Shown here: positions 47,904-58,077 of the stretch, in pieces
How the letters are laid out: each line of letters opens with the position of its first letter
Position numbering within the stretch: the stretch's first letter is position 1
Source: Planctomycetota bacterium
GTDB lineage: Bacteria > Planctomycetota > Phycisphaerae > Sedimentisphaerales > Anaerobacaceae
DNA length: 64,000 bases
Direction: 5' to 3'
Assembly (NCBI GenBank): GCA_019456255.1
Contig: VRUG01000010.1
Span: forward strand, 33,278 to 97,277
Program-made: the position numbers and the translations under genes
Notes under the pieces: generated by a model
The model's database searches: none
What the model saw: the letters and a program-made list of their open reading frames with translations, nothing else
What the model was told of the DNA's origin: nothing

Positions 47904-50417
47904 ATGCCAAAGGCATCTTTGGACCTAAACGGACAATGGGAATTTAAGCAATACCCCCTCGAAGCGCGCAGGATGCGGGACCTCGAAGATGACAACTGGC
48001 TGCCAACACAAATACCCTCCTCAGTTTTCACCTCACTAATACAAGCTGGCAAAATCAACCGAAAAGACATCGAAGCCAACCCCGAAGACTACGCATGGGT
48101 CAGCGAAAAACCATGGGTCTTTAGAAAATCATTCGACGTACCACCTGAAATACTCGACGCAGACAGAATCGACCTCGCATTTGACGGACTCGACACAGTA
48201 GCAAATCTCTGGCTAAACGGAAAACTCATCGGCAAAACAAGTAACATGTTCATCCCCCACAGATTCGATATCACCAGATACCTAAAACCAAAAAACAACA
48301 TGCTAATGGTCAGATTCGACCCAGCTGCGCGATATGCAAAAAAACTCATGGACAGATACAAAACTTTCAGCGATTGCAGCTTTAGAAATCCATACCGCGT
48401 CTACATTAGAAAAGCACAGTACCAATTCGGATGGGACTGGGGACCGCAACTGCCAGGATGCGGAATCTTTAGACCCGTAAAACTCGAAGCTATAAAAAAA
48501 GCCAGGCTCATAAATCTGCACGTACGAACAATCGACCACGACCACCGCTGCGCCGACATCAGAGTCGCCGTCGAACTCGACACCGTAACAGAACACGACT
48601 TCACCTGCAAGCTGACCCTATCCCACGATAACCAAAAACTCGAACAGGACATGCATTTTTCCGCAGGCGAAAAATCTCATTCGACAATCATCCGCGTCGA
48701 TAACCCCGCCCTTTGGTGGCCCGCAGGGTATGGCCCGCAAAACCTCTACAAACTCGACGCAGAACTTATAAGCGATAACGAAACCATCGACCATATCCAA
48801 ACCGAGATTGGAATAAGAACCGTAAAACTAAACCGTACCAAAGACAAACACGGACAAAAATTCCAAATCGAGATTAACGGCCAATCAATATACGCAAAAG
48901 GTGCAAACTGGATTCCAATCTCAATGTTCCCCGGCTCAGACTCCAACCAAGACTACGAAAAACTCATCAAAGCCGCCGCCGATGCAAACATGAACATACT
49001 ACGCGTCTGGGGCGGTGGCTACTACGAAAATGACATCCTCTATAAAACCTGCGACAAACTCGGCATCATGGTCTGGCAGGACTTCATGTTCGCATGCGCA
49101 TACTATCCCGACCGACACTGGTTCCTAAACGAAGTAAGAGCCGAAGCAGACGCCGTAATAAAACGACTCCGAAATTTCCCTTGCATCACCTTATGGTGCG
49201 GAAACAACGAAAACGACTGGCTCCACAACGTCGGAGCGCTCGGAAAAGGTAAAAAGTTTTACGGAAAGGAAATTTATCACAAAATACTACCGCAAATCCT
49301 TGCCGAACTCGACCACGACAGACCATACATCCCCACTACACCTTTTTCCGAAACAGACAACCCGAACGATATCAATACCGGAACCATCCATCAATGGGAC
49401 ATCTGGTCGGGACATCAGCCCGCAAGACTTTACCAATGCAAACCACATCAAACGCCGCGATTTGTCACCGAGTTCGGCATGCAGTCGCTGCCTGAAAAAA
49501 CAACCGTCAACGCCTTTTCAAGCCCGGGACAAAAAACTAACATCTGGCAGAGTTTAGACAAACATAACTATCAGCTCGATGGTAACAGCAGAATCTTTAG
49601 GTATGTCGCTGATATTTTCGGCACGGTCAAGGACCTCGACCATTTGATATACCTCTCTCAACTCACCCAGGCAAGAGGAATAAAAGCATACGTCGAAAAC
49701 TTAAGAGCCAATAACCTTAGAAACAGCGGAGTTATATTCTGGCAGCTAAATGACGTCACCCCCGCAATAACATGGGCGGCAATAGATTGCTACAATAACA
49801 ACAAGGCCCTCTATTATTACGCAAAGCGTTTCTTTAGCAACCAGCTAATCGCTGTTGTCACAGAAAAAGATCCCGAAACATGGGACTCGCTCGGAGATAT
49901 AAAATCACTAAACGCTGTTGTAATAAATGACAGTAACAAACCCTTAACTGCCAATTTGAACTGCCGCTTAATGGACCTCAAAGGCCATCTGCTCGACAAA
50001 ATTAACTTACCTCTTGCCGTCGGGCCTTTTAAAACTTCCGCGCCATTCAAGTTCCCAAAGGCAATTATCAAACCGACATCACCAGAAACGTCATGCCTGA
50101 ACCTCAAAATAGAAGTTGATGGTGAAAATGTCACTGACACTTCTTTTTTTTACCTGCCCGACAAGTATATCGATTGGCCTAAAACACAAATCAAAAAACA
50201 ACTCTCACAGATTTCAGAAAAAGTATGGAAGCTGAAACTAATCTCAAACGTAGCGGCAAAAGATGTGCAAATTTCAGGATTCGACAACGCCAGCTTAACT
50301 GACAATTTTATCGACATGCTGCCTGACAAAAGCTATGAGATAAATATCCAATTCGAAAACGAGACCCTGCTTTCACAGGATGATATTCAGATTCGCTGCG
50401 TTAATTCAATGCTTTGA
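47904..50417 (+). CDS. GH2 beta-mannosidase
   Basis: 837 residues. The sandwich domains start LDLNGQWEFKQYPLE; the TIM barrel begins near residue 330 and has RVWGGGYYENDILYKTCDKLGIMVWQDFMFAC. The acid/base is E436 in WCGNNEND and the nucleophile E523 in FVTEFGMQSLP. This matches GH2 beta-mannosidases. No signal peptide, so it acts on imported mannosides. A GGAG site precedes the ATG. It shares the mannoside theme of GH130 and the two GT4 genes in the window, but is not in their operon. Confidence 0.95.
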   Translation: MPKASLDLNGQWEFKQYPLEARRMRDLEDDNWLPTQIPSSVFTSLIQAGKINRKDIEANPEDYAWVSEKPWVFRKSFDVPPEILDADRIDLAFDGLDTVANLWLNGKLIGKTSNMFIPHRFDITRYLKPKNNMLMVRFDPAARYAKKLMDRYKTFSDCSFRNPYRVYIRKAQYQFGWDWGPQLPGCGIFRPVKLEAIKKARLINLHVRTIDHDHRCADIRVAVELDTVTEHDFTCKLTLSHDNQKLEQDMHFSAGEKSHSTIIRVDNPALWWPAGYGPQNLYKLDAELISDNETIDHIQTEIGIRTVKLNRTKDKHGQKFQIEINGQSIYAKGANWIPISMFPGSDSNQDYEKLIKAAADANMNILRVWGGGYYENDILYKTCDKLGIMVWQDFMFACAYYPDRHWFLNEVRAEADAVIKRLRNFPCITLWCGNNENDWLHNVGALGKGKKFYGKEIYHKILPQILAELDHDRPYIPTTPFSETDNPNDINTGTIHQWDIWSGHQPARLYQCKPHQTPRFVTEFGMQSLPEKTTVNAFSSPGQKTNIWQSLDKHNYQLDGNSRIFRYVADIFGTVKDLDHLIYLSQLTQARGIKAYVENLRANNLRNSGVIFWQLNDVTPAITWAAIDCYNNNKALYYYAKRFFSNQLIAVVTEKDPETWDSLGDIKSLNAVVINDSNKPLTANLNCRLMDLKGHLLDKINLPLAVGPFKTSAPFKFPKAIIKPTSPETSCLNLKIEVDGENVTDTSFFYLPDKYIDWPKTQIKKQLSQISEKVWKLKLISNVAAKDVQISGFDNASLTDNFIDMLPDKSYEINIQFENETLLSQDDIQIRCVNSML

Positions 50418-50451
50418 GCGAATCTTTATACTCTGCAGGCTTGACGTTATT

Positions 50452-52443
50452 TTATCGCCGAGGTCTGCCCCCACCCCTCGTAGGTCTGCCGCCGCCCATT
50501 CCAGGTATTCCACCCATTCCAGGTGAACCTATGCGTCCACGCCGACCGCCACCGCCACCGCCAGAACCTCTATCACCCCATGCACGCAGAGGCTGTTTAA
50601 TCATTTTTTCAAGGCGCTTTATCTCCGTAAATTTCGTCTGAAAATCCTCACTCCAATACCTTGTTTTAATCGGCATATGTTTTATTTCATCACCGTCCGC
50701 GCTGTAAAGCATATCAAAATAATATCTCTCGCGAAGACTGCCGCCTGCCCAATACCAATCGCTTAAAGCCTCAACATCAACAAGAAGAGTATTGGTAGAA
50801 TAATTTATCACCTCGGGAGTTGTCACAAAAGACTCTTCAAACTCATCTTCAGGCTCATATTCGACAGCCCTACCAATAACCTCACCGGGCTGAACCATGA
50901 AGTCCTTGCTGTACCAATACCCAAGAACATATCTGCTAACCTGAATCGTCACTGTGTTGGATTTTTCCTGAATCTCACGAGCGAACATTATCAGTCTCTG
51001 CGGTATCTCTACTGCTTCGGTTTCAGAAAAATCGGTCCAAAGAATTGTGGAATATTTCTTGTCTTCATCTTCTTTAACAAATTGATTTGTTCCCGCTATC
51101 GGATTAAAAACTCCCAATCGAATCCTGTAACGATAACGCTTGCCCTCTTCGACTGTATCATCATGAGCCCAGAACACCAATGACTCTTCCATCTCTGAAA
51201 AATCGGTATCAGCATCAATTAAAAACGCATCAAGTTCATCATAAACGTCACCTATCGTTTTCTTCTCCGAAGCCTTACGTTTTAAACGTTCTTCTTTATC
51301 ACGTTTACTGCGGTCTCTTCCTGCAGATGAACGACTACTGCTGCGACTACGAGTGCTGCTGCGACTACTGCTGCGGCTCTTCGTTCCGGCTCTTCGCGCA
51401 CCTCCGCCACCGCCCATGCCAGGCATACCGCCAAGGCCGCCGCCACCTCTGGAAGAACGCCCTTCTGCTTTTGATGACTTTCGTTCAGCAAGTCGATTCT
51501 CTCGTTCCTGCTTTTTTATCTCTAATAACCTGCGCCTCTCCTCTGACTCTATATCCTTACTGTATTTTTTATACGTTTGATATAGAGACGGCGGAAACCA
51601 CTCTTCGTTAGTTGATGCAATCTTATAACTTTCCGGCTGCAAAAGACCCTTTGCCATTTCGGGATCTTCATACTGTAACATTCGAAGTCTTATACCTCCG
51701 GCGGGAAGCGACTTGACATTCTCGATTATTCTAAACATCTCTTTGTGTATATCAACTTTTGTCCGAGGTATTACCTCCCAGGAACTCTCGCTACCATCAG
51801 AACTAATTTCCTTACGTTGCAAATCAACTGCGGCAAAAACAGGAGTGGCAAGGCATGGGTCTCGCCAGTCTGGTTCGATATCCTCGCCGGCGAAACTTTC
51901 ATAGAAAAGTTCATATAATGCCGAAACATCAAAATGCCCCTCGACAGTAACAATATCAATGTCGTTGGGTTCAGAGGTGTTATCACCATAAAAAACTTCT
52001 TCGTCCAGCTCAACAATAGGAACATATGCCACTGCACTAATATTGCCGCTCTCAACATCCTCTATCTCAATGTCCGCTATATTGGGAAGACGATATTTTC
52101 TCTCAATACGAGATTCGTCTGGAGCCATGGTCGGTATAGGCCAGGGAATACTAAAGTCAACATTGCTGATTGCTGAATCTATAAGCTTCTCGAAAACTGG
52201 AAAACAAGGGTCGTAGGGTGACTTAGCTTTCGGCTTTTCGCCTAAACCATCTTCTACCGCTTCAGCCTTCTTGATTACATAATTATCTATCTCGCCAGGG
52301 CTAAATACCCGGCCGTCAAATTCAATGTTATTAGGGCTGAAAAGTACACGAGTAAACAAAATCCAGATGCATATCAGGCCTGCAAGGACAAGGACTAACT
52401 TCTCAACATACTTCTCGAAAATATTGCTGTCACCTTTATTCAT
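50452..52443 (-). CDS. Membrane-anchored protein with Gly/Arg/Met-rich parts (PilM operon, gene 3)
   Basis: 663 residues. One membrane helix at about 15-33 follows a short cytoplasmic head. The middle (about residues 285-420) is a charged coiled-coil with RSSRGGGGLGGMPGMGGGGG and a Ser/Arg-repeat run. Later text, FWAHDDTVEEGKRYRYRIRLGVFNP, resembles a fibronectin-like beta domain known from planctomycete proteins of unknown role. The C-terminal 38 residues (GMGGIPGMGGGRPTRGGG) repeat the same low-complexity motif as the PilM protein. It is probably periplasmic and may take the place of PilP or a platform protein. Function unknown. Confidence 0.75.
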   Translation of the reverse strand: MNKGDSNIFEKYVEKLVLVLAGLICIWILFTRVLFSPNNIEFDGRVFSPGEIDNYVIKKAEAVEDGLGEKPKAKSPYDPCFPVFEKLIDSAISNVDFSIPWPIPTMAPDESRIERKYRLPNIADIEIEDVESGNISAVAYVPIVELDEEVFYGDNTSEPNDIDIVTVEGHFDVSALYELFYESFAGEDIEPDWRDPCLATPVFAAVDLQRKEISSDGSESSWEVIPRTKVDIHKEMFRIIENVKSLPAGGIRLRMLQYEDPEMAKGLLQPESYKIASTNEEWFPPSLYQTYKKYSKDIESEERRRLLEIKKQERENRLAERKSSKAEGRSSRGGGGLGGMPGMGGGGGARRAGTKSRSSSRSSTRSRSSSRSSAGRDRSKRDKEERLKRKASEKKTIGDVYDELDAFLIDADTDFSEMEESLVFWAHDDTVEEGKRYRYRIRLGVFNPIAGTNQFVKEDEDKKYSTILWTDFSETEAVEIPQRLIMFAREIQEKSNTVTIQVSRYVLGYWYSKDFMVQPGEVIGRAVEYEPEDEFEESFVTTPEVINYSTNTLLVDVEALSDWYWAGGSLRERYYFDMLYSADGDEIKHMPIKTRYWSEDFQTKFTEIKRLEKMIKQPLRAWGDRGSGGGGGGRRGRIGSPGMGGIPGMGGGRPTRGGGRPRR

Positions 52444-52527
52444 TTGAAACTGTAAGCCTCTTTAAAATAATCTTTTAAACTATTACTACATCCTCATAGC
52501 TGCAAATAAACGCTTTGCTTTGAGGCC

Positions 52528-53793
52528 TTATCTGCTTTTCTTTTTCCTCTTGCTTCGTCTTCCTCGTGAACTTCGGCCATCCTTATTAGATGACTGCGCT
52601 GTCAACTTCTCCATATATTCCTTTATCGATTCAGGTTTAATACTATCGCTGCCGCTTTTACTAAAGAGATATTCACATATTAAATTCAACTTAACAACTT
52701 CGTCTTTATTGCCATAGCGATGGAATTCATGTTTCTCGTCTTTGCGGTCTATCGGTTCTATCGAACTTCGTAAAATAGTTATCTGGTTGTGTTTCAAAAC
52801 CTCCTCTTTATCCTTGCCTGAAAAACCACGGAATTTATGATTCTTTGATTTGCACAACTCGTCCATAAAAGGCAAAACCGATTTCGCACTAACTAAAACA
52901 ATAACGTTAAAGTGAACAACATCCATTTCAGAATCAGTGTATCTTTTGGTAAACGATTGTGTAAGAGAGTCCTTGTCTGAAGTAACATAATACGCTTCAC
53001 CAACCATCGACCTTGCCCCACTGCCGGCTTTGGTCTTGCCACTCTCATCTTTGCCGGTAAAGTTAATATCGAGTAAACGTTTCACAGGTGAGCTATAAAC
53101 ATTCTCAGAACCAAAATTTATCGTTGCTATTGTCTCGATAACGTCCTCAATAACCCAGTACGAAAGCTGCCAGTACCAACAGTCGGTTACTGAATTTTCG
53201 ATCCCTGTATATTCATACATGTCCCAATATTCATAACCACTTACATCGGCAACAGTAGCATATATTAAACCGGACTCAGCCTTCTTACTGCAAAGAGCAT
53301 CCGATATCATCTTCTGAATACTGCTCGAACTGTCCTCAATCTTTTCAAGCTCTCTCTTGGTTGGACGCTCAACAGCATTTATAACTTCGAGCATCTTTTC
53401 GATACCTCTACGATAACTTTTACCGTAATCTTCAAATATCATCTGTGATTTATCTTCCGGTTCAGGAAATATCTTATAGCTAAGCAACGCTCTCTGTGAA
53501 CTTTGCTCAGACAACTTTGATATCTTTTCGGCATCAACTCGATACGCCGCCTGATAAGCACGCTCAATCTCCCACTGTTTGCTCGAAACAATTTTACTAA
53601 GTGATTTGATCTTACTGGCACCCTCACTAATACTTTTCTTAGACATCTCATCCTGAAGATTGCCGCTAATCATTTGACCGGGAATAAATAGAAAGATTCC
53701 TACCAGAACGATTATAATAGGTACTATCAAAGATGAATAATCTTTTAGAATACCAAATTTTTGAGTTATGTTTTTTAAATCTAATCCAGCCAT
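52528..53793 (-). CDS. Single-pass membrane protein (PilM operon, gene 2; PilO-like candidate)
   Basis: 421 residues. A short cytoplasmic head (MAGLDLKNITQKFG), one membrane helix (about 21-40), then a periplasmic helical region (SISEGASKIKSLSKIVSSKQ) and a mixed C-terminal domain with a late KPESIKEYMEKL. The last 15 residues (SSRGRRSKRKKKSR) are very basic. The topology and place after PilM fit PilO/GspM, but the sequence does not identify it. It lies 54 bases after the PilM gene and 84 before gene 3. Confidence 0.7.
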   Translation of the reverse strand: MAGLDLKNITQKFGILKDYSSLIVPIIIVLVGIFLFIPGQMISGNLQDEMSKKSISEGASKIKSLSKIVSSKQWEIERAYQAAYRVDAEKISKLSEQSSQRALLSYKIFPEPEDKSQMIFEDYGKSYRRGIEKMLEVINAVERPTKRELEKIEDSSSSIQKMISDALCSKKAESGLIYATVADVSGYEYWDMYEYTGIENSVTDCWYWQLSYWVIEDVIETIATINFGSENVYSSPVKRLLDINFTGKDESGKTKAGSGARSMVGEAYYVTSDKDSLTQSFTKRYTDSEMDVVHFNVIVLVSAKSVLPFMDELCKSKNHKFRGFSGKDKEEVLKHNQITILRSSIEPIDRKDEKHEFHRYGNKDEVVKLNLICEYLFSKSGSDSIKPESIKEYMEKLTAQSSNKDGRSSRGRRSKRKKKSR

Positions 53794-53847
53794 TTTATTT
53801 TACCACTTTTATATATGACACTTAATTAATCTGCTTAGCCTATCCCC

Positions 53848-56160
53848 TTAACTATCAGGGGCGTCTTTCCATCTAAACTTGGCTTGCAATATGAACCAAT
53901 GGTCATTGATCTCATATATGACCTCGCCATCTTTGTCTGTTTTAGAAACACCACGTGAGTCTTTTTTGGCTACTTTACTTATAACCTCATTCGTCAATGG
54001 GTCTACTAACACTGTCTGCTTTGGGCTCTTTCTGCCGCGACGCCCGCCGCGATTAGAGGTCGAGCTCGCAACGCTTTTTCTCTGTTCAACACCTATACCT
54101 AATGGTGTTTTCTCATCCATTCCAACTTCACCTGTCTCAAGACTGAAATGTTCAATCGATGTCTTTTCGTATAATTCAAAAGGAACCCTACGCTTCAAAA
54201 TCTCATCGAGATGCATCATACGCGTTATATAACCCCATTTTTCTTTATCATTCCCAACACCAGCAGGGTCAAGTAACGCCCCCAAATCCGCATACGGACT
54301 GTAGCCGACTATCTCTACTACAAAACCAGTCAAAGGACCTTCGACCTCTTTCTTCTCGACAGCCTTTTCCTTGCCCTTACCCTTCTTAGATTCTTTTCTC
54401 GGTTTAGATTTTGACCTGGAATTACTACCCCTCGTAGGCCTGCCGCCTCTCGTGGGCCGCCCGCCTCTCGTAGGCCTGCCGCCCCTTGTAGGTCGTCCGC
54501 CCATACCAGGCATACCGCCCATACCAGGTACACCTTCCATCTCTTCTTCAAGAAATCTTTGGTCATCTCGCGCACTTGTCCTTTTGGCACTTTTCTTGAA
54601 TACATCGCTAAACTTGGTTTTGGAAATATCCTCTGTATACTCAACTGTCAGCCCCGTCACGAATAGCTGCTTTCGCTTTTTGCGGGAAACTCCAATAACT
54701 TTTTGAGTCTGCCCCTCAGTAAAAGCCTTATAAAGCTCTTGCTGTTGAGAATCTTTGGTATTATTCGCATTCGGAAGAATCTCTATCAATGTCTGATGCA
54801 GTAGAGGAATTACGTCGCGATATCCGAATATCTTAAATTTACTCTTGATAATCTCTGCAGAATCACGGCCCTTACCCTCTTCAGACTTTAGCTTCCTTAA
54901 AGCCTGGTCCTGAGAACCGATAACCTTGCTTATCTGCCGACGTATATTATCCTTTTCGCCGTAGTTCGCTTTATCAAAAAACGTACGCATAAATGACAGT
55001 ATCGAAACAACCAGAATAAGGCACGCCGCCAAAATAAAGTATTTCGTCTTGCCAGCCCACACCATCGAACGAGCGATACTCTTAGGCAAAAGATTACTCT
55101 CTATCCTACCAAGCCCAAGACCCTGCAACCCAAGACCGTAAACTATACCAAAATCGCAAACACTGTTATGAAATTTCGATGCCGACACTTCAGAATTTAG
55201 CGAAAGATTCTTAAACGAATCGGGCCTCTCTATCGGCATCTGCAGCGTCTGCTGGAGATACTTAAGCAAACCACGCATATTGGTACCGCCGCCCATCGCG
55301 ATTATCTTCGTCAATTTCGTATCGGGATTCGAATTGCTGTAAAATCCCAATGAACGCTGTATCTCTGAGGCAAGGTCCGTAAAAACAGGCTTCATCGCCT
55401 GCAATATCTGCCGGGCGTATTTGCTCATCGTTGCTGTACGCTTGAGCTTCTCAGCCTTTTCAAAACTCAGCTTAAATGATTCTGCTATCGCCTTAGTAAA
55501 CGAATCGCCGCCCATCGGAATGCAGCGCTGCCAAACACTCTTACCTGTGCACACTACCAGATCTGAATTGTCAGCCCCTATATTCAAAACAACAACTGCA
55601 TGCTTCTCGTTTCTAAACAATTCAGGACGGTCATATAAAATGAAATTGTACAACGCCATCGGGGCCATCTGAACAGTACTGACCTGAAGGTTTACTCGCG
55701 AAAAATGTTCAAGCTCCTCGGTCACAACTTCATTCTTAATAGCGAAAAGACCAACCTTGTTCCCCTCGCCCTCCTCTTGCTCCATCAACTGCCAGTCCCA
55801 TTGCACATCATTAATGTCAAACGGTATCTGCTGAGCCGCCTCGAACTTCACTATCTCCGGGATGCGCTTTGCTTCGACAGGAGGAAGATTCACAAAACGA
55901 GCAAAACTGTGCTGACTTGGTACCGATACGATTATATCATCTTTGCCTATATCATTTTGAGATAGAAACTGACGTATGCTAAGAGCTACTAACTCATCTC
56001 GTTCCGCCGCACTTATATTGCCCCCGCTAAGGATCTTGCCATGCCGAACATTATCAAAGCCTGTCACTTCTGCTTTCTCACCGGCAAAGCTCAACCGCAG
56101 AGCCTTTAGAGAATAATTCCCTATGTCAATTGCCCACACTGCACCGGTAGCTGACGCCAT
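53848..56160 (-). CDS. pilM: PilM-like ATPase fused to a membrane and periplasmic part
   Basis: 770 residues, about twice the length of PilM. Residues 1-345 are PilM (actin-like ATPase): AIDIGNYSLKALRL, VPSQHSFARFVNLPP, VVLNIGADNSDLVV and IIAMGGGTNMRGLL. A membrane helix follows at about 371-391 (YFILAACLILVVSILSF), then a periplasmic region with a coiled segment. This is like a PilM-PilN fusion or GspL. Residues about 538-580 are GMGG and RPTRGG repeats coded by four 18-base units, then a Lys-rich stretch. Later residues look folded again (GEVIYEINDHWFILQAKFRW). Probably an inner-membrane platform part of a type IV pilus or secretion-like machine. Confidence 0.85.
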   Translation of the reverse strand: MASATGAVWAIDIGNYSLKALRLSFAGEKAEVTGFDNVRHGKILSGGNISAAERDELVALSIRQFLSQNDIGKDDIIVSVPSQHSFARFVNLPPVEAKRIPEIVKFEAAQQIPFDINDVQWDWQLMEQEEGEGNKVGLFAIKNEVVTEELEHFSRVNLQVSTVQMAPMALYNFILYDRPELFRNEKHAVVVLNIGADNSDLVVCTGKSVWQRCIPMGGDSFTKAIAESFKLSFEKAEKLKRTATMSKYARQILQAMKPVFTDLASEIQRSLGFYSNSNPDTKLTKIIAMGGGTNMRGLLKYLQQTLQMPIERPDSFKNLSLNSEVSASKFHNSVCDFGIVYGLGLQGLGLGRIESNLLPKSIARSMVWAGKTKYFILAACLILVVSILSFMRTFFDKANYGEKDNIRRQISKVIGSQDQALRKLKSEEGKGRDSAEIIKSKFKIFGYRDVIPLLHQTLIEILPNANNTKDSQQQELYKAFTEGQTQKVIGVSRKKRKQLFVTGLTVEYTEDISKTKFSDVFKKSAKRTSARDDQRFLEEEMEGVPGMGGMPGMGGRPTRGGRPTRGGRPTRGGRPTRGSNSRSKSKPRKESKKGKGKEKAVEKKEVEGPLTGFVVEIVGYSPYADLGALLDPAGVGNDKEKWGYITRMMHLDEILKRRVPFELYEKTSIEHFSLETGEVGMDEKTPLGIGVEQRKSVASSTSNRGGRRGRKSPKQTVLVDPLTNEVISKVAKKDSRGVSKTDKDGEVIYEINDHWFILQAKFRWKDAPDS
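54428..54499 (-). repeat. Four tandem 18-base units encoding RPTRGG
   Basis: Units at 54428-54445, 54446-54463, 54464-54481 and 54482-54499; each differs by a few bases, mostly silent, so the protein repeat is under selection or the units expanded long ago. Confidence 0.85.
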
Positions 56161-56244
56161 TTAAAAAACCTCTTCTTTAAGTATTACTATGCCAGTTGTT
56201 TAGGCTTGTAAATACGCCCCAACAACTATAAATTATAACACATT

Positions 56245-57663
56245 ATGAAAACTTTTTCCATCAATACACTTGGCTGCAAAGTTAACCAGTACGAGAGCCA
56301 GCAAATCAGGCAGCTCTGCGAACAGCTCGGACTACATTACGTCCAAACTTCAGATAACCCGGACCTCATCGCTGTCAATACCTGCTGTGTTACTCATAAC
56401 GCATCAGCTAAGAGCCGACAATCAATCAGGCGAGCACAAAAGCAAAATCCAAATGCAGCCATTATCGTTTTCGGCTGCATGCCAATAGTAGAACAGCTAA
56501 ATGACCTGGGCGAAAATGTCTATCTAATAGAAGATAGAGACGCACTAACCACAGAATTAGCCCAAATAATCCATTCTAAGCCCACCATTTTGGATTTGAA
56601 AGAATCCAGCACCAGCCAAAAAATCATTAGACCAAAATATGGGCAAAAAATCAAGGACAAAACCATGCCCAATGACGTAAGTCTGGGTAGTTTGGGCGCT
56701 TTCAAGGGACACACAAGGGCCTTTTTGAAGGTTCAGGACGGTTGTGACGGTTATTGCAGCTACTGCATAATACCCCAAACAAGACCAAAGGTGCATAATA
56801 AGCCCATCGCAGACGTCATAACCGAAGCGCAAAACCTTGTAAATGCAGGACATAAGGAAATTGTCGTTACAGGCATCTTCCTCGGCGCCTATGGCCTCGA
56901 AACAGTAAGGAGAAAACGATGGGAAAAGCAGGAAAATCCCGAATTAGCTAAATTATTGAAAAAATTATCGCAAGTTCAAGGCCTAAAAAGAGTTAGATTA
57001 AGCTCACTTGAACCCGCCGATGTTACCGAACAACTTCTCGATGTTATGGCCAATTGCCCTAACATTATGCCCCATCTGCATTTGTCACTCCAATCCGGGT
57101 CAGATGATATATTGAAAAGGATGGGCAGGCAATATCGAACAGCCGAGTTTCTACAAAAAGTTGAACTGATAAAAAGCAAACTCGATAGGCCCGCAATTAC
57201 AGGTGACTTTATTGTTGGTTTTCCCGGTGAAACCGAAAGTGATTTTGAAAAAACTTCTCAGATAGCAAAAGATGTTGGCTTCTCTAAAATGCATGTATTT
57301 CCATTTTCCGTTCGCCAGGGGACAGCTGCTGCGAAAATGCAAAACCTTGTAGCCGATACAGTTATAAAAAACCGTTGCCAGCAACTCAGACAGACCGGAG
57401 ATAAACTTGCCTTTGATTTCCGAAACCAATTCATCGGTGAAGAAATTGAAGTTCTAATTGAAAACGTAAGTGCCTGTAGCCAAGCTACCTGTGACCAAGT
57501 TGCCTGTGACCTAGTTATGGGCGATACTATTTCCGGCAGAGCTGAAAGATATTTCATGGTTCACTTCAACCCCGCAGGAGCCGAATACGAGAAAAACCAA
57601 ATCGTAAAACTTAAACTGACTGAAAATAAAGAGGATGGAATTTGGGGGGCACAAGGCCCCTAA
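56245..57663 (+). CDS. mtaB: tRNA t6A37 methylthiotransferase MtaB
   Basis: 472 residues. The UPF0004 domain has C11 (TLGCKVNQYES), C47 and C78; the radical-SAM cluster Cys are C167-x3-C171-x2-C174 in GCDGYCSYCIIP. A TRAM-like end follows. The TLGCKVNQYES start is the MtaB signature, distinguishing it from MiaB and RimO. It adds a methylthio group to t6A37 of ANN-reading tRNAs. Near residue 410-424 a 15-base unit is repeated three times (57472-57516). Confidence 0.95.
   Translation: MKTFSINTLGCKVNQYESQQIRQLCEQLGLHYVQTSDNPDLIAVNTCCVTHNASAKSRQSIRRAQKQNPNAAIIVFGCMPIVEQLNDLGENVYLIEDRDALTTELAQIIHSKPTILDLKESSTSQKIIRPKYGQKIKDKTMPNDVSLGSLGAFKGHTRAFLKVQDGCDGYCSYCIIPQTRPKVHNKPIADVITEAQNLVNAGHKEIVVTGIFLGAYGLETVRRKRWEKQENPELAKLLKKLSQVQGLKRVRLSSLEPADVTEQLLDVMANCPNIMPHLHLSLQSGSDDILKRMGRQYRTAEFLQKVELIKSKLDRPAITGDFIVGFPGETESDFEKTSQIAKDVGFSKMHVFPFSVRQGTAAAKMQNLVADTVIKNRCQQLRQTGDKLAFDFRNQFIGEEIEVLIENVSACSQATCDQVACDLVMGDTISGRAERYFMVHFNPAGAEYEKNQIVKLKLTENKEDGIWGAQGP
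57472..57516 (+). repeat. Three 15-base tandem units inside mtaB
   Basis: Units at 57472-57486, 57487-57501 and 57502-57516 encode ACSQA, TCDQV and ACDLV, adding three cysteines in the TRAM-proximal part of MtaB. Confidence 0.85.
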
Positions 57664-57722
57664 CCAACATTCACTGTATTTACTTATTGTTTACACAATA
57701 ACAAAAACAGTTAAGTACCGTT

Positions 57723-58076
57723 TTAAGTAGCTGGTAAACTCGACTTTCGTATATTATTAATCCCGATATAAGTAATGATTAAAAAAACTACAGCAAATGC
57801 TGTAGCTATAATAGCACATACTAAAAATACATTTTGGTATGTCTGTAGTAAAGTGATTGTTGAAGCGGGCGCATTAACTGACGTAGCTTTAGCAAGCAAT
57901 ACAGAAACATAAGCACCCCAGAGTAAAGATGCTAAAACTGAGAACACATCTGTTAGTATATTTTTTCCTGTTATGCTTTTTAAGTTATCTTCTGTAACAA
58001 GAAAATATGTTTCTGTTTTTGTGCGTATCTCTGCCTTAACCAGCTCTTCTCCGCCACTGATTTTTATCTCTTCCAT
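57723..58076 (-). CDS. Small two-helix membrane protein, unknown
   Basis: 117 residues from ATG 58076 (GGGGG site; the ATG follows the preceding stop by one base as TAATATG). Residues 1-35 are soluble and charged, then two membrane helices (about 43-62 and 80-108) and a short basic tail. I do not recognise a family. It is the last of a minus-strand run headed by a DNA methylase, and could be an effector or an accessory gene of that system. Confidence 0.6.
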   Translation of the reverse strand: MEEIKISGGEELVKAEIRTKTETYFLVTEDNLKSITGKNILTDVFSVLASLLWGAYVSVLLAKATSVNAPASTITLLQTYQNVFLVCAIIATAFAVVFLIITYIGINNIRKSSLPAT

Positions 58077-58077
58077 A

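Noticed and set aside
57676..57705. Terminator after mtaB
   Set aside because: TTATTGT-N4-ACAATAA forms a stem but has no T-run on the plus strand.
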